Origin: an uncultured Oscillibacter sp.
GTDB lineage: Bacteria; Bacillota; Clostridia; Oscillospirales; Oscillospiraceae
Direction of reading: 5' to 3'
Length of the DNA stretch: 14,819 nt
Assembly (NCBI GenBank): GCA_946494635.1
Contig: CAMMCS010000029.1
Coordinates: 1 to 14,819, forward strand
The position numbers and the translations under genes are program-made. Of the stretch, positions 5,481-14,284 are shown in pieces (within the stretch, counting starts at the first letter, position 1; each line of letters begins with the position of its first letter). The notes below the pieces were generated by a model. That model was given only the letters and a program-made list of their open reading frames with translations, searched no databases and was not told the DNA's origin.

Positions 5481-5839
5481 CTAGTCAGAAACTCCTCTGA
5501 AGAAGTCTTCAGTTCCCGTCCTGGCTGCTTTCAGACGGAAAATCACATTGCCGTCCGGGCACACGGCGTCCTTGGTACAGGGCCCGCTGCCGCCGATGCG
5601 CTCCGGGATCCCGCCGCTCCGCACCGCCTCCATGATGGGGAACATCAGCAGCATGGCCTTGGAGCAGATCCCGCAGCCCTGGGTGTTCACCGGGCAGCCA
5701 TAGCTACGGGTGCAGACGCCGCCAGCCTCTTCGCCGTTCCGGCAGCACCGCTCTGGAGGATCCCCGGGGGAAGCCGATCACCTCAATCTTCCACTCGTGT
5801 TCTTCCTCATGCCATTTGGGAGATCTTCCTGCAAATCAT
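5481..5839 (-). pseudogene. TIGR04076-like small protein gene, broken by frameshifts
   Basis: The ATG at 5839-5837 overlaps the stop of the upstream DUF1643 gene (ATGA). That frame dies after 10 codons. A second frame then reads KWHEEEHEWKIEVIGFPRG (about 5817-5761). At the C5/G4 run (5762-5770) the frame shifts again and continues as GDPPERCCRNGEEAGG, SYGCPVNTQGCGICSKAM, MEAVRSGG and CPDGNVIFRL, ending at a TAG (5481-5483). Joined, these give one coherent cysteine-rich protein of about 118-120 aa. As I recall it, the order WHEEEH, CRNGEE, GICSK, EAVRSGG, CPDG matches TIGR04076-family proteins of gut clostridia, whose function is unknown. At least one shift is certain if the reading is right; the N-terminal one could instead mean a different start. 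A sequencing error in the homopolymer run is possible. Confidence 0.6.
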
Positions 5840-6444
5840 CTGTTCAAATACGCCTGGATGTCAAAGTCCAGCAGCTTCGTATTCCCCTTTAGGTACAGGG
5901 GATGGTGGGGGTGGCCGGACTTCAGCGGGGGCCCGGCGGTGAACCACCTGGCACCGGTGCCGGAGGCGTCGGCGGCAAAGTCCCGCAGGCAGTCCATCAA
6001 GTACCCGCGCTTCTCGATGAGATTGCCCCAGGCGGCCCACAGGGCGGGGGCCGGGGACAGGGAGAGGAGATACCGGAAGGCCTTCCGGTTTTCTTCGTGG
6101 AGCACCGGGTTGCAGCTTTGCTCCATATCATCGGGCCGGGTGGCCCGCTGGGCGTAGACATTGAACATCAAAAAGCTGTCGTACCCGTTGGCCAGGGCGA
6201 TCCGCTGAGCGGACTGGAGGGTGGGGTCCAGGGCGTCCGGCGCGGCGGTGGAGGGATTGATGCCCATGCAGATCAGGGGCTTCTGGCCCCGGGTTCCCAG
6301 AATATACCGGTATTCGGAGTAGCGATTGGGGACGTACAGCCACCGTGCCACGTCATAGCCGGCGGAGGGGCGGAGGGCGGCGGAGAGCGCCTCGTCAAAG
6401 GGTTCCAGGTCCAATGCGGCGGTGGGGCCTTGCGGAATGTGCAT
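5836..6444 (-). CDS. DUF1643 family protein
   Basis: This 202-aa protein matches DUF1643. The core has ICMGINPSTAAPDALDPT, a conserved block, followed by NGYDSFLMFNVYAQRATRP and a later AAWGNLI segment, then AGPPLKSGHPHHPLYL near the C-terminus. It looks soluble, with no signal or membrane segment. The biochemical function is not established to my knowledge. The ATG at 6444 is fixed by AAGGAGGT (6451-6458 region, minus strand). Its stop overlaps the start of the broken TIGR04076-like gene, so the two were probably co-translated. It is divergent from addB with a 97-base gap. Confidence 0.85.
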   Translation of the reverse strand: MHIPQGPTAALDLEPFDEALSAALRPSAGYDVARWLYVPNRYSEYRYILGTRGQKPLICMGINPSTAAPDALDPTLQSAQRIALANGYDSFLMFNVYAQRATRPDDMEQSCNPVLHEENRKAFRYLLSLSPAPALWAAWGNLIEKRGYLMDCLRDFAADASGTGARWFTAGPPLKSGHPHHPLYLKGNTKLLDFDIQAYLNR

Positions 6445-6500
6445 GGGAAGACCTCCTTGGAAATTCTACAAGAAACAGGATAGCACGATTCGCCCGGATA

Positions 6501-6509
6501 TGCTATAAT
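6501..6509 (+). promoter_or_regulatory. Extended -10 promoter for addBA
   Basis: TGC followed by a perfect TATAAT (6504-6509); no good -35 is seen 16-18 bases upstream. Expected start is about 6516, some 26 bases before the addB ATG. Confidence 0.6.
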
Positions 6510-6541
6510 ATTTTCAAAAATCGCGCAAAGGAGGACCCGCC

Positions 6542-9500
6542 ATGCTGACGATTCTGATGGGCCGGGCCAAAACGGGAAAATCGGAGCAGGTGCTTCGCCG
6601 GATCGGAGAGCTGGGGGATTCCGGCCGGCAGATCCTGCTGGTGCCGGAGCATGCCTCCCATCAGGCGGAGGTGGATCTGTGCCGCTTCTGCGGGGATACC
6701 GCCAGCCGCCATGCGGAGGTTCTCAGCTTCCGCCGCCTGTGCGACCGGGTGCTGGCCATCACCGGCGGCGCCCGGGTGCCCCTGGACGCCGGCGGCAAGC
6801 TCCTGACCCTGCAGAAAGCTCTGGGGGAGGTAGCCCCGGAGCTGAAGGTGTACCGGCGCCCCTCTCAGAAGGCGTCGTTCCTGCAGCAGCTGCTGGACCT
6901 TTTTGACGAGCTGCGCTGTTACGATGTGTCCCCGGAACTGCTGGACAGCCAGGCCCGGGAGATCCAGGGGGCCAGCCGGGACAAGCTGCTGGATCTGAGC
7001 CTGCTGTACGGGGCCTACGAGTCCCGGCTGTATCGGCCCGGCTTTGACGCCCGGGACCGGATGACCAGGCTCTGCGAGGCGCTGGGGGATGCCGGCTATG
7101 TCCTGGGCAAGGACGTGTTCCTGGACGGCTTCACCTACTTCAACGCCCAGGAGCGGCAGGTGCTGGAGATCATGCTGCGGCAGGCCCGCTCCGTCACTGT
7201 CACGCTGCTGGGGGAGCCGGACAGCGCCGAGGAGATGTTCCGGGTCTCCCTCCGGACCCGGGACCAGCTGACGCGTCTGGCAGAGAGGGCGGGCTGCCCC
7301 TGGGAGGTGGAGACCCTCACCCGCGCCGATGACTCCGCCCTGGGATATCTGGAGCGCCACTTCTTCGGAGAGGGGGAGCCCTACGAAGGAGACTGCGCCG
7401 CCATCCGCGTGCGGGAGGCGGACACCGCCTTCTCCGAGGTGGAGCAGACGGCGGCGGATATCCGCCGCCTGGTGGCTGCAGGGAAGTGCCGTTACCGGGA
7501 CGTTACGGTTGCCGCCCGGAACATGGCCGATTACGAGGGGATCATCGAGACGGTGTTCGAGCGGTATGAGATCCCCGCCTACCTGAGCCGCCGCAGCGAC
7601 ATGCTGGAAAAGCCTGTGTGGAGCCTCATCACCGGCGTCCTCTCCGCTCTGGAGAACGGCTTTGAGTACGAGGACATGTTTCGCTGGCTGAAAACCGGCC
7701 TGGCCGGCCTGACACCGGAGGAATGCGACCTGCTGGAAAACTATGTCCTCACCTGGGAGATCCACGGCCGGATGTGGCTGCGGGATGTGGACTGGACCGA
7801 TAACCCTGATGGCTACGGCGCCCCCTGGGATGGCCGCCGCCAGGCCAGGATGAAGCGGATCAATCAGCTGCGCCAGCGGGTGCGCAAGCCCCTTGCTGCT
7901 CTGGACGCGGGGCTGAAGTCCGGAAAAACAGCCGGCGAGAAAGTCAATGCCCTTTACAGCTTTCTGGAGCAGATGCACCTTCAGGGCGCACTGGAGCGGC
8001 AAATGCGCGCCCAGGCCGAGGCGGGCCGGCTCCAGGAGGCGGAGGAGACCGCCCAGCTGTGGGAGATCCTCTGCGGAATTCTGGACCAGTTTGTGGAGAT
8101 CCTGGGAGACGAGCCCATGGAGACCGACGAGTTCAGCCGTCTGCTGCGGCAGGTGGCGTCCCAGTACAGCGTGGGCACCATTCCGGTATCCTTGGACCAG
8201 GTCTCTGTAACGGAGATTACACGGAACGACCGGCATACGGACAGGTACCTGTTCCTGCTGGGAGCCAACGATCATGTGCTGCCCGCAGTGGGACAGAGCG
8301 GCGGCATCCTCAATGACGACGACCGGGAGGAGCTGGCCCTGCGGGGGATCCGGCTGGCCCCCAGCGGCATGGAGCAGATGGGCATTGAGCTCCAGAACCT
8401 GTACGCGGCGCTGGTGCAGCCCACCGAGGGACTGGTGGTCAGCTACCCTACAGCGGACGTAGCCGGGGCAGAGCTGCGGCCTGCCTTTGTGATTGACCGC
8501 TTGCTGACGCTGTTTCCGTCGGTGCGGACAGAACACGAGAATATTGACAAGGAATATCGCTTGACAGCGCTGATTCCCGCCTTGGAGGCTGCCGGAACTG
8601 CCCCCGGAGGCCCCCTGTGGCAGTACTTTGCGGCGGACAAGGCCCTGGCGCCCCGCATGGAGGCCATGACCCGGGCGGCAGCCCTGAAGCGCGGGCGCCT
8701 GTCCCGCAGCGCGGTGCGGGCGCTGTACGGAGAGCGGATCACCATGTCCGCCTCCCGGGCGGAGCGGCTGCGGAGCTGCCACTTCGCCTATTTCATGGAG
8801 TACGGCTTGAAGGCAAAAACCCGCCGGCCTGCGGCCTTTGACGCCCCACAGATCGGCACCTTCCTCCATTACCTGCTGGAGCATGTCACGAAGGACGTGC
8901 TGGACCGGGGCGGCTTTGCCGCCGTGGGGGAGGAGGATCTCCACGCCCTGGTGCGGCGGTACATCGACCAGTACGCGGCGGAGGTGCTCCAAAACCTGGA
9001 GGGCCGGAATGCCCGGTTCCGGTATCTCTTTGCCCGCCTGCGGAACACCGCCTACGCGGTGGTGGACCAGATCGCGGAGGAGATGCGCTGCTCGGACTTC
9101 ACGCCCATGGCCTTTGAGCTGTCCTTCGGCGACAATGGGGAGCTGCCGGCGGTGACGGTCAGTGAGCCGGACGCAGAGCTGCGGATCGGCGGAAAGGTGG
9201 ACCGTGTGGACGGCTGGGAAAAGGACGGCAAGCTATACCTCCGGGTGGTGGACTACAAGTCCGGCAAAAAGACGTTTGATCTGGCGGCCGTCCGGATGGG
9301 GCTGGACATTCAGATGCTGCTGTACCTGTTTGCCCTGGAAAAGGAGGGCAAACAGCGGTTCAACCGGGATATCGAGCCCGCGGGGGTGCTGTATCTCCCC
9401 GCCCGGGACGAGATCCTCTCCGCGGAGCGGAGCGTCACGCCCGAGCAGCTGCAGGCCCTGCGGGAGAAGGAGCTGCGCCGGACAGGACTGCTGCTCTCCG

Positions 9501-9865
9501 AGCCGACGGTGCTCCAGGCCATGGAGCATGAGGCGCTGAGGAATCCCCGGTTCCTGCCGGTGCGGATCGGCCGGGACGGAGACGTGTCCGGCGCGCTGGC
9601 CTCTGCCGCCCAGCTGGGACAGCTGGGGCGGTATGTGGAGAAGCTGCTGCACCAGATCGCCCGGGAGGTGCGGGACGGCAACATCGACGCGGACCCCTGC
9701 TGCCGCAGCGAGGATGACAGCTTCTGCAAGTTCTGCGATTGGGCTGACGCCTGCCATTTCCAGGACGGGCGGGACGGCGACCATCTGCACTATATCCTGC
9801 CGGTGAAGCCGGAGGACTTCTGGTACCAGGTAGAGAAGGAGACCGAGGAAGGAGGCGGCAACTGA
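6542..9865 (+). CDS. addB: ATP-dependent helicase/deoxyribonuclease subunit B (AddB)
   Basis: At 1107 aa this is slightly shorter than Bacillus AddB (about 1166). The N-terminus has the Walker A loop GRAKTGKSE (residues 7-15). The C-terminal RecB-type nuclease shows IGGKVDRVD with Asp887 and VVDYKSGKK with Asp904 and Lys906. The four iron-sulfur cysteines are present: Cys746 in RSCHFAYFMEYGL, and Cys1062, Cys1065 and Cys1071 in FCKFCDWADACHF, the same 3/6 spacing as the known enzyme. With AddA it resects double-strand breaks to a Chi-like site to allow RecA loading. The ATG at 6542 follows a perfect AAAGGAGG (6527-6534). addA begins one base after its stop, so they are an operon. Confidence 0.96.
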   Translation: MLTILMGRAKTGKSEQVLRRIGELGDSGRQILLVPEHASHQAEVDLCRFCGDTASRHAEVLSFRRLCDRVLAITGGARVPLDAGGKLLTLQKALGEVAPELKVYRRPSQKASFLQQLLDLFDELRCYDVSPELLDSQAREIQGASRDKLLDLSLLYGAYESRLYRPGFDARDRMTRLCEALGDAGYVLGKDVFLDGFTYFNAQERQVLEIMLRQARSVTVTLLGEPDSAEEMFRVSLRTRDQLTRLAERAGCPWEVETLTRADDSALGYLERHFFGEGEPYEGDCAAIRVREADTAFSEVEQTAADIRRLVAAGKCRYRDVTVAARNMADYEGIIETVFERYEIPAYLSRRSDMLEKPVWSLITGVLSALENGFEYEDMFRWLKTGLAGLTPEECDLLENYVLTWEIHGRMWLRDVDWTDNPDGYGAPWDGRRQARMKRINQLRQRVRKPLAALDAGLKSGKTAGEKVNALYSFLEQMHLQGALERQMRAQAEAGRLQEAEETAQLWEILCGILDQFVEILGDEPMETDEFSRLLRQVASQYSVGTIPVSLDQVSVTEITRNDRHTDRYLFLLGANDHVLPAVGQSGGILNDDDREELALRGIRLAPSGMEQMGIELQNLYAALVQPTEGLVVSYPTADVAGAELRPAFVIDRLLTLFPSVRTEHENIDKEYRLTALIPALEAAGTAPGGPLWQYFAADKALAPRMEAMTRAAALKRGRLSRSAVRALYGERITMSASRAERLRSCHFAYFMEYGLKAKTRRPAAFDAPQIGTFLHYLLEHVTKDVLDRGGFAAVGEEDLHALVRRYIDQYAAEVLQNLEGRNARFRYLFARLRNTAYAVVDQIAEEMRCSDFTPMAFELSFGDNGELPAVTVSEPDAELRIGGKVDRVDGWEKDGKLYLRVVDYKSGKKTFDLAAVRMGLDIQMLLYLFALEKEGKQRFNRDIEPAGVLYLPARDEILSAERSVTPEQLQALREKELRRTGLLLSEPTVLQAMEHEALRNPRFLPVRIGRDGDVSGALASAAQLGQLGRYVEKLLHQIAREVRDGNIDADPCCRSEDDSFCKFCDWADACHFQDGRDGDHLHYILPVKPEDFWYQVEKETEEGGGN

Positions 9866-9866
9866 C

Positions 9867-12800
9867 ATGGCAAAGCTGACTTTGACCCCCCAGCAGCAGG
9901 CGGTGGTGGAGAATCGGGGCGGAAGCCTGCTGGTGTCCGCCGCGGCCGGCTCCGGGAAGACGAAGGTGCTGGTGGACCGGCTCTTCCGCTATGTGACAGA
10001 GGAGCGGTGCAACATCGACGACTTCCTCATCATTACTTACACCAAGGCCGCCGCGGCGGAGCTGCGGAGCAAGATCGCCTCCGAGCTCTCCAGGCGGCTG
10101 GGCCAGACGCCGGGGGACGCGCAGCTCCGGCGGCAGCTGCTGCGGGTGTACCAGGCGGACATCAAGACCGTGGACGCCTTCTGCACGTCGCTGCTGCGGG
10201 AGAACACCCACCTGCTGGCCCGGGAGGGGGACAGCCGGGCCCTGACGCCGGACTTCCGGGTGCTGGACGACAACGAGGCTCAGCTGATCCGCCAGCGGGT
10301 GCTGGCACGGACTTTGGAGGATTTTTACGACCAGCTGGACCAGGGCGGCGCTCTGCTGGCGGATACCCTGGGGGCCGGCCGGGACGACAGCCGCCTGGCC
10401 GCCCTGGTGCTGGAGCTGTATGACAAGATCCAGAGCCACGCGGATCCGGCAGGGTGGCTGGCGGAGAACCGGACTGTCTGGAGCGGCTGGGAGGGGGGCT
10501 TTGACGACACGCCCTATGCCGAAGAGCTGCTGGCCGCTCTCCGCCGGAAGGGAGCCCACTGGAGGAATCTGCTCCGCTCTGCCGCCGACGGGATGACAAA
10601 GGACAAGGCGCTGTATCAGGGATACGGAACCAAATTTCAACAGGTGTCCGCAGCCTTTGCCGCACTGGCCGGGGCCTATACCTGGGAGAAGGCCCGCAGG
10701 GCGGCGGAAGCCATCGTTTTTCCGCGGCTCTCCACCCCCAAGGGGCGGAAGGACGAGCCGGGTATCATCGCGCTGAAGCAGATGTGGGAGCGGTGCAAGA
10801 AAGAGACTGGAAAACTGGAAGCCCTGCTTTCCGTAACCGGGGAGGAGGCCATGGAGGATCTGCAGGCCGTGGCCCCGGCCATGGTGGCCCTGCTCCGCCT
10901 GACGGAGGACTTTGCGGAGCGGTACCGGCAGGAGAAGCTGCGGCTGAACGCCGCCGACTTCTCTGACCAGGAGCATCTTGCCCTGGGACTGCTGGTGGGC
11001 TCCGACGGAACCCCCACAGAGCTGGGGGAGCAGGTGGCGGCCCGGTACCGGGAGATCCTGGTGGACGAGTACCAGGACACCAACGAGATCCAGAACGCCA
11101 TCTTCCAGGCGGTGTCCCGCAACGGACAGAACATCTTCACCGTGGGGGACGTGAAGCAGAGCATCTACCGGTTCCGTCTGGCGGATCCCACCATTTTCCT
11201 GGGAAAATACAACCGCTTCAAGCCCTGGCAGGAGGCCGCCGACGGGGAGGAACGGAAGATCCTGCTGTCCCGCAACTTCCGCTCCCGGCGGGAGATCCTG
11301 GAGAGCACCAACTTCATCTTCTCCAACATCCTGTCGGTGGAGATGGGGGAGATGGACTACGGCGAGGACGAGGCGCTCCACTTCGGGGCGGAATACTACC
11401 CGGAGCGGACGGACTGCCAGACGGAGTTCCACCTGATCTCTGCCCGCCAGAAGGCGGGGGAGCTGGACAAGCCGGTGAAGAAGCTCACGGCCGAGGCTCG
11501 GTTTGTTGCATCGCGCATCCGGCAGCTGCTGGATGAGGGTTATCCGGTCACCGAGGGGGACGGCACCCTCCGCCCCTGCCGGCCGGAGGACATTGTGATC
11601 CTGATGCGCTCCCCCGGCAGCCGGTCCGCCGCCTTTGCGGCCGCTCTGGCGGAGCGGGACATTCCCTGCTCCTTCCAGGAGAGCGGCGACTTTTTCCATA
11701 CCATGGAGATCTCCGTCATGCTGTCCCTGCTGGAGATCGTGGACAATCCCCGGCAGGATGTGCCGCTGATCGCCGTCCTCCGCTCACCCCTGTTCGGCTT
11801 TACGCCGGACCGGCTGGCGGAGATCCGATCCGCAGCCCCTGCCAGGGACTACTACGACGCGGTGGCCGCCGACGGGGGAGAGGACTGCCGGGAGTTTCTG
11901 ACCACCCTCTCCGACCTGCGGCGCTCCGGCCGGGATATGAGTGTCCACCGTCTGATCTGGCATATCTACAACCGGCTGAATGTGCTGGGGGTCTTCGGCG
12001 CCATGGATGACGGTGCGGCCCGCCGGGAGAATCTCATCGCCCTGAGCCAGCACGCGGAAAGGTTTGAAAGCAGCGGCTACCGGGGGCTGTTCGCCTTTGT
12101 CACCCAGCTGCGGCGGCTGCTGGAGCAGGATCAGGCTCCCGCCACCCGGGGGCCGGCAGAGGCCGCCGGTGTGCGGCTTATGAGCATCCACAAATCCAAG
12201 GGCCTGGAATTTCCCATCGTCATCCTGGCAGATCTGGACCATGCCTTCTCCCGGCAGGACTTCGACACACCGGTGCTGGTGCATCCGTCCATGGGCCTGG
12301 GCCCCAAGCGCGTTGACCTCACGCGGAAGATCCAGTACCCCACCCTGGCCCGGCTGGCCCTCCAGGAAAAGCTCCGGAGGGAGAACCTGGCGGAGGAGCA
12401 GCGCATCCTGTATGTGGCCATGACCCGTCCCAAGGAGAAGCTGATTCTGGTAGACGCCCTGTACAACGCCCCCAAGCGGCTTCAGCAGCTGGCGGCTGTG
12501 GCCTCCTGCCCGGTGCTGTCGGAGACGGTGGCGGAGGGCCGCACCCTGGGGGACTGGATTCTGCTTCCTCTGCTGTGCCGGCCGGAGGCCGAGCCCCTCC
12601 GCGATCTGGCGGAAGCGGAGATTGGACGGCTGTATAAGGGAGAGGACAGCCCCTGGCAGGTATTTTTGCATGACAGTGAGGACTACCGGGACCGGCCTGT
12701 CCGGCCGCAGATGACCGGGCAGGCGGCGGAGAGGACCGCCGCCTTTGACCCCGCGCTGCTGGCCTATGTCTACCCCTACCTGCGGGAGACGACCCTGCCC

Positions 12801-13427
12801 GCCAAGGTGACGGCCACCCAGCTGAAGGGCCGCCCAGCGGACCAGGAGATCGCGGAGCGCGCCCTCCATACACCCTATCTCCGCCCTCTGAGCCAGCCGA
12901 ATTTCCGGCGGGAGCGGCAGGGACTGACGCCGGCGGAGCGGGGCACCGCCACGCACCTGGTGCTGCAGTACCTGAATTTCTCCGACTTTGACGTGGCGGG
13001 CCAGATCGAGGCCCTGCGGCAGCGGGGCCTGCTGACGGACCAGCAGGCGGCAGCCGTGGAGACAGCGCCGCTGGAGCGGTTTCTCCAATCTCCTCTGGCG
13101 GAGGAGATCCGGAAAAGTGAAAGCGTCCTGCGGGAATACCGCTTCACGCTGCTGATGGACGCCCGGGACTACGACAGCGCCGCGGTGGAGGGGGATTCGA
13201 TTCTCCTCCAGGGCGTGGTGGACTGCTGCTTCGAGACGGCAGAGGGCCTCACCGTGGTGGACTTCAAGACGGACAGCGTGTCCACGCCGGCGGAGATCCA
13301 GGCCCGGGCGGAGCACTACCGCCCCCAGCTGGAGGCATACAGCCGCGCGCTGGAGCGTGTGCTGGAAAAGAGCGTCATCCGCCGGACCCTGTACTTCCTG
13401 ACGGCGGGGGAGATCGTGGACATTTGA
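9867..13427 (+). CDS. addA: ATP-dependent helicase/nuclease subunit A (AddA)
   Basis: This 1186-aa UvrD/Rep-type helicase fused to a nuclease is close to the usual length. Helicase motifs in order are Q-motif LTPQQQAVV, Walker A AAAGSGKT (25-32), Ia ITYTKAAAAEL, II VDEYQDT (Asp400-Glu401), III GDVKQSIYRFR, IV SRNFRSRREIL, V MSIHKSKGLEFPIV and VI QRILYVAMTRPKEKL. The C-terminal nuclease has GVVDCCF with Asp1119 and VVDFKTD with Asp1132 and Lys1134. It supplies 3'-5' unwinding and degradation of the 3'-ended strand in AddAB, acting on the nucleoid at broken ends. The ATG at 9867 has AGGAGG (9850-9855) inside the end of addB, a wider than usual 11-base spacing, consistent with translational coupling. 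Confidence 0.97.
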   Translation: MAKLTLTPQQQAVVENRGGSLLVSAAAGSGKTKVLVDRLFRYVTEERCNIDDFLIITYTKAAAAELRSKIASELSRRLGQTPGDAQLRRQLLRVYQADIKTVDAFCTSLLRENTHLLAREGDSRALTPDFRVLDDNEAQLIRQRVLARTLEDFYDQLDQGGALLADTLGAGRDDSRLAALVLELYDKIQSHADPAGWLAENRTVWSGWEGGFDDTPYAEELLAALRRKGAHWRNLLRSAADGMTKDKALYQGYGTKFQQVSAAFAALAGAYTWEKARRAAEAIVFPRLSTPKGRKDEPGIIALKQMWERCKKETGKLEALLSVTGEEAMEDLQAVAPAMVALLRLTEDFAERYRQEKLRLNAADFSDQEHLALGLLVGSDGTPTELGEQVAARYREILVDEYQDTNEIQNAIFQAVSRNGQNIFTVGDVKQSIYRFRLADPTIFLGKYNRFKPWQEAADGEERKILLSRNFRSRREILESTNFIFSNILSVEMGEMDYGEDEALHFGAEYYPERTDCQTEFHLISARQKAGELDKPVKKLTAEARFVASRIRQLLDEGYPVTEGDGTLRPCRPEDIVILMRSPGSRSAAFAAALAERDIPCSFQESGDFFHTMEISVMLSLLEIVDNPRQDVPLIAVLRSPLFGFTPDRLAEIRSAAPARDYYDAVAADGGEDCREFLTTLSDLRRSGRDMSVHRLIWHIYNRLNVLGVFGAMDDGAARRENLIALSQHAERFESSGYRGLFAFVTQLRRLLEQDQAPATRGPAEAAGVRLMSIHKSKGLEFPIVILADLDHAFSRQDFDTPVLVHPSMGLGPKRVDLTRKIQYPTLARLALQEKLRRENLAEEQRILYVAMTRPKEKLILVDALYNAPKRLQQLAAVASCPVLSETVAEGRTLGDWILLPLLCRPEAEPLRDLAEAEIGRLYKGEDSPWQVFLHDSEDYRDRPVRPQMTGQAAERTAAFDPALLAYVYPYLRETTLPAKVTATQLKGRPADQEIAERALHTPYLRPLSQPNFRRERQGLTPAERGTATHLVLQYLNFSDFDVAGQIEALRQRGLLTDQQAAAVETAPLERFLQSPLAEEIRKSESVLREYRFTLLMDARDYDSAAVEGDSILLQGVVDCCFETAEGLTVVDFKTDSVSTPAEIQARAEHYRPQLEAYSRALERVLEKSVIRRTLYFLTAGEIVDI

Positions 13428-13440
13428 GGGGGAGATACCC

Positions 13441-13866
13441 ATGGGAGCAGAGATTGTCAGCCAGGTGGAGGCCCTGTTTCCCTGCCCGCCGGAGCGGGTC
13501 TGGGCGGTGGTGACGGACCTGGAGCGCTGGCAGTGGCGCAGCGATCTCCGCCGCCTGGACCACGCCGGAGACGATGCTTTTACGGAGTACGGCAAAAGCG
13601 GCTTTCCCACCCGCTTCACCGTCACGGACCGCCGTCCGACCTCCCTCTGGGCCTTTGACATAGACAACGCCAATCTGACGGGCCGCTGGACCGGGGAGTT
13701 CCGGCCGGAGGGCGGCGGCACCCGGGTCACCTTCACGGAGACCATCGCTGTGAAAAAGCCCTGGATGCGGCTCTTCGTCAGGGGCTATCTCCGCCGCCAG
13801 CAGGCCCGCTATCTGGCGGATCTGCGCCGGGCGCTGGAAGCAGGAAAATCCAACGGGAAAAACTGA
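13441..13866 (+). CDS. SRPBCC-fold (START/polyketide-cyclase-like) small protein
   Basis: This 141-aa protein has the look of an SRPBCC domain. An N-terminal strand VSQVEALFPCPPERVWAVVTDLERW is followed by beta strands (FTVTDRRPTSLWAFDI, LTGRWTGEFRP, TRVTFTETI). It ends in a long helix (LFVRGYLRRQQARYLADLRRALEAG). The fold makes a hydrophobic pocket for small ligands in many families, so the substrate cannot be inferred. The ATG at 13441 follows GGGGGAG and lies 13 bases after addA, so it is probably the last gene of the addBA transcript. No terminator follows before the rpmE promoter. Any link to recombination is only positional. Confidence 0.75.
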   Translation: MGAEIVSQVEALFPCPPERVWAVVTDLERWQWRSDLRRLDHAGDDAFTEYGKSGFPTRFTVTDRRPTSLWAFDIDNANLTGRWTGEFRPEGGGTRVTFTETIAVKKPWMRLFVRGYLRRQQARYLADLRRALEAGKSNGKN

Positions 13867-13875
13867 AAAAAGGTC

Positions 13876-13904
13876 TTGCATTTCCGGAGAGGATGTGCTA
13901 CACT
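13876..13904 (+). promoter_or_regulatory. rpmE promoter
   Basis: TTGCAT (13876-13881), a 17-base spacer and TACACT (13899-13904), with TGC forming an extended -10. Expected start is about 13911, leaving a leader of about 62 bases. Confidence 0.75.
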
Positions 13905-13910
13905 AATTAA

Positions 13911-13972
13911 CGCCTTTATGGGGTGAAAGCTCCGGCGAGGTAGTCTGGATCAGAAAGAGGTGAACGAGAGCA
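13911..13972 (+). promoter_or_regulatory. 5' leader of rpmE, possible L31 autoregulatory RNA
   Basis: The leader holds a possible 5-bp stem, TCCGG with CTGGA (about 13931-13949), before the AAAGAGGTGA ribosome binding site. Ribosomal protein L31 leaders are known in several bacterial groups, but I cannot match this one to a consensus by eye. Confidence 0.25.
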
Positions 13973-14176
13973 ATGAAGGAAGGAATCCATCCCAATTATC
14001 AGCAGACTACGATTACTTGCGCCTGCGGTAATGTGATTGAGACAGGTTCTACCAAGAAGGATATCAAGGTGGAAGTCTGCTCGAAGTGTCACCCCTTCTT
14101 CACGGGCAAGCAGAAGCTGGTGGATACCGGCGGACGCGTGGCCAAGTTCAACAAGAAGTTCGGTCTGGACAAGTAA
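13973..14176 (+). CDS. rpmE: Ribosomal protein L31 (bL31, zinc-binding type)
   Basis: This 67-aa protein is a complete bL31 of the large subunit. The start is MKEGIHPNY; the zinc ligands are present as Cys16-x-Cys18 and Cys36-x2-Cys39 (VCSKCHPFFTGKQK), so this is the C+ form rather than the zinc-free paralogue RpmE2. The C-terminal end is GGRVAKFNKKFGLDK. bL31 bridges the 50S central protuberance to the 30S head. The ATG at 13973 follows AAAGAGGTGA. It has its own promoter and terminator, though reading-through from the addBA unit is possible. Codon use is plainer and less GC-biased than its neighbours, as expected for a highly expressed gene. Confidence 0.98.
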   Translation: MKEGIHPNYQQTTITCACGNVIETGSTKKDIKVEVCSKCHPFFTGKQKLVDTGGRVAKFNKKFGLDK

Positions 14177-14190
14177 GTCTGACACGTCGC

Positions 14191-14221
14191 AAAAGGGCCT
14201 GCCGGTGGCAGGCCCTTTTTT
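14191..14221 (+). terminator. Rho-independent terminator of rpmE
   Basis: A perfect 13-bp stem (14191-14203 with 14207-14219, AAAAGGGCCTGCC/GGCAGGCCCTTTT), a GGT loop, and T residues to 14221. It starts 14 bases after the rpmE stop. The A-rich left arm also makes it workable in the reverse direction. Confidence 0.95.
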
Positions 14222-14223
14222 CA

Positions 14224-14252
14224 TTTACTTTTTCGCCAAAAGCGCATATACT
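14224..14252 (+). promoter_or_regulatory. Promoter of the flavin reductase family gene
   Basis: TTTACT (14224-14229), a 17-base spacer and TATACT (14247-14252), just after the rpmE terminator. Expected start is about 14259. Confidence 0.65.
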
Positions 14253-14284
14253 GTTGCTAGGAAAATCGGGAAGGAGCGTCTGCG

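Noticed and set aside
6500..6528. Possible minus-strand promoter for DUF1643 (TTGCGC, 17 bases, TAGCAT)
   Set aside because: Both boxes match only 4 of 6 positions and overlap the addB -10; too weak to list as a feature.
6503..8992. 829-codon minus-strand open frame opposite addB
   Set aside because: Shadow of addB codon bias; no protein family features and no promoter or ribosome binding site of its own.
9435..11699. 754-codon minus-strand open frame opposite addB/addA
   Set aside because: Same antisense artefact of GC-rich coding DNA; it crosses the addB-addA junction and has low-complexity R/P/S-rich ends.
13918..13926. Two-codon ORF (ATG GGG TGA) in the rpmE leader
   Set aside because: No ribosome binding site and such a short frame is expected by chance.
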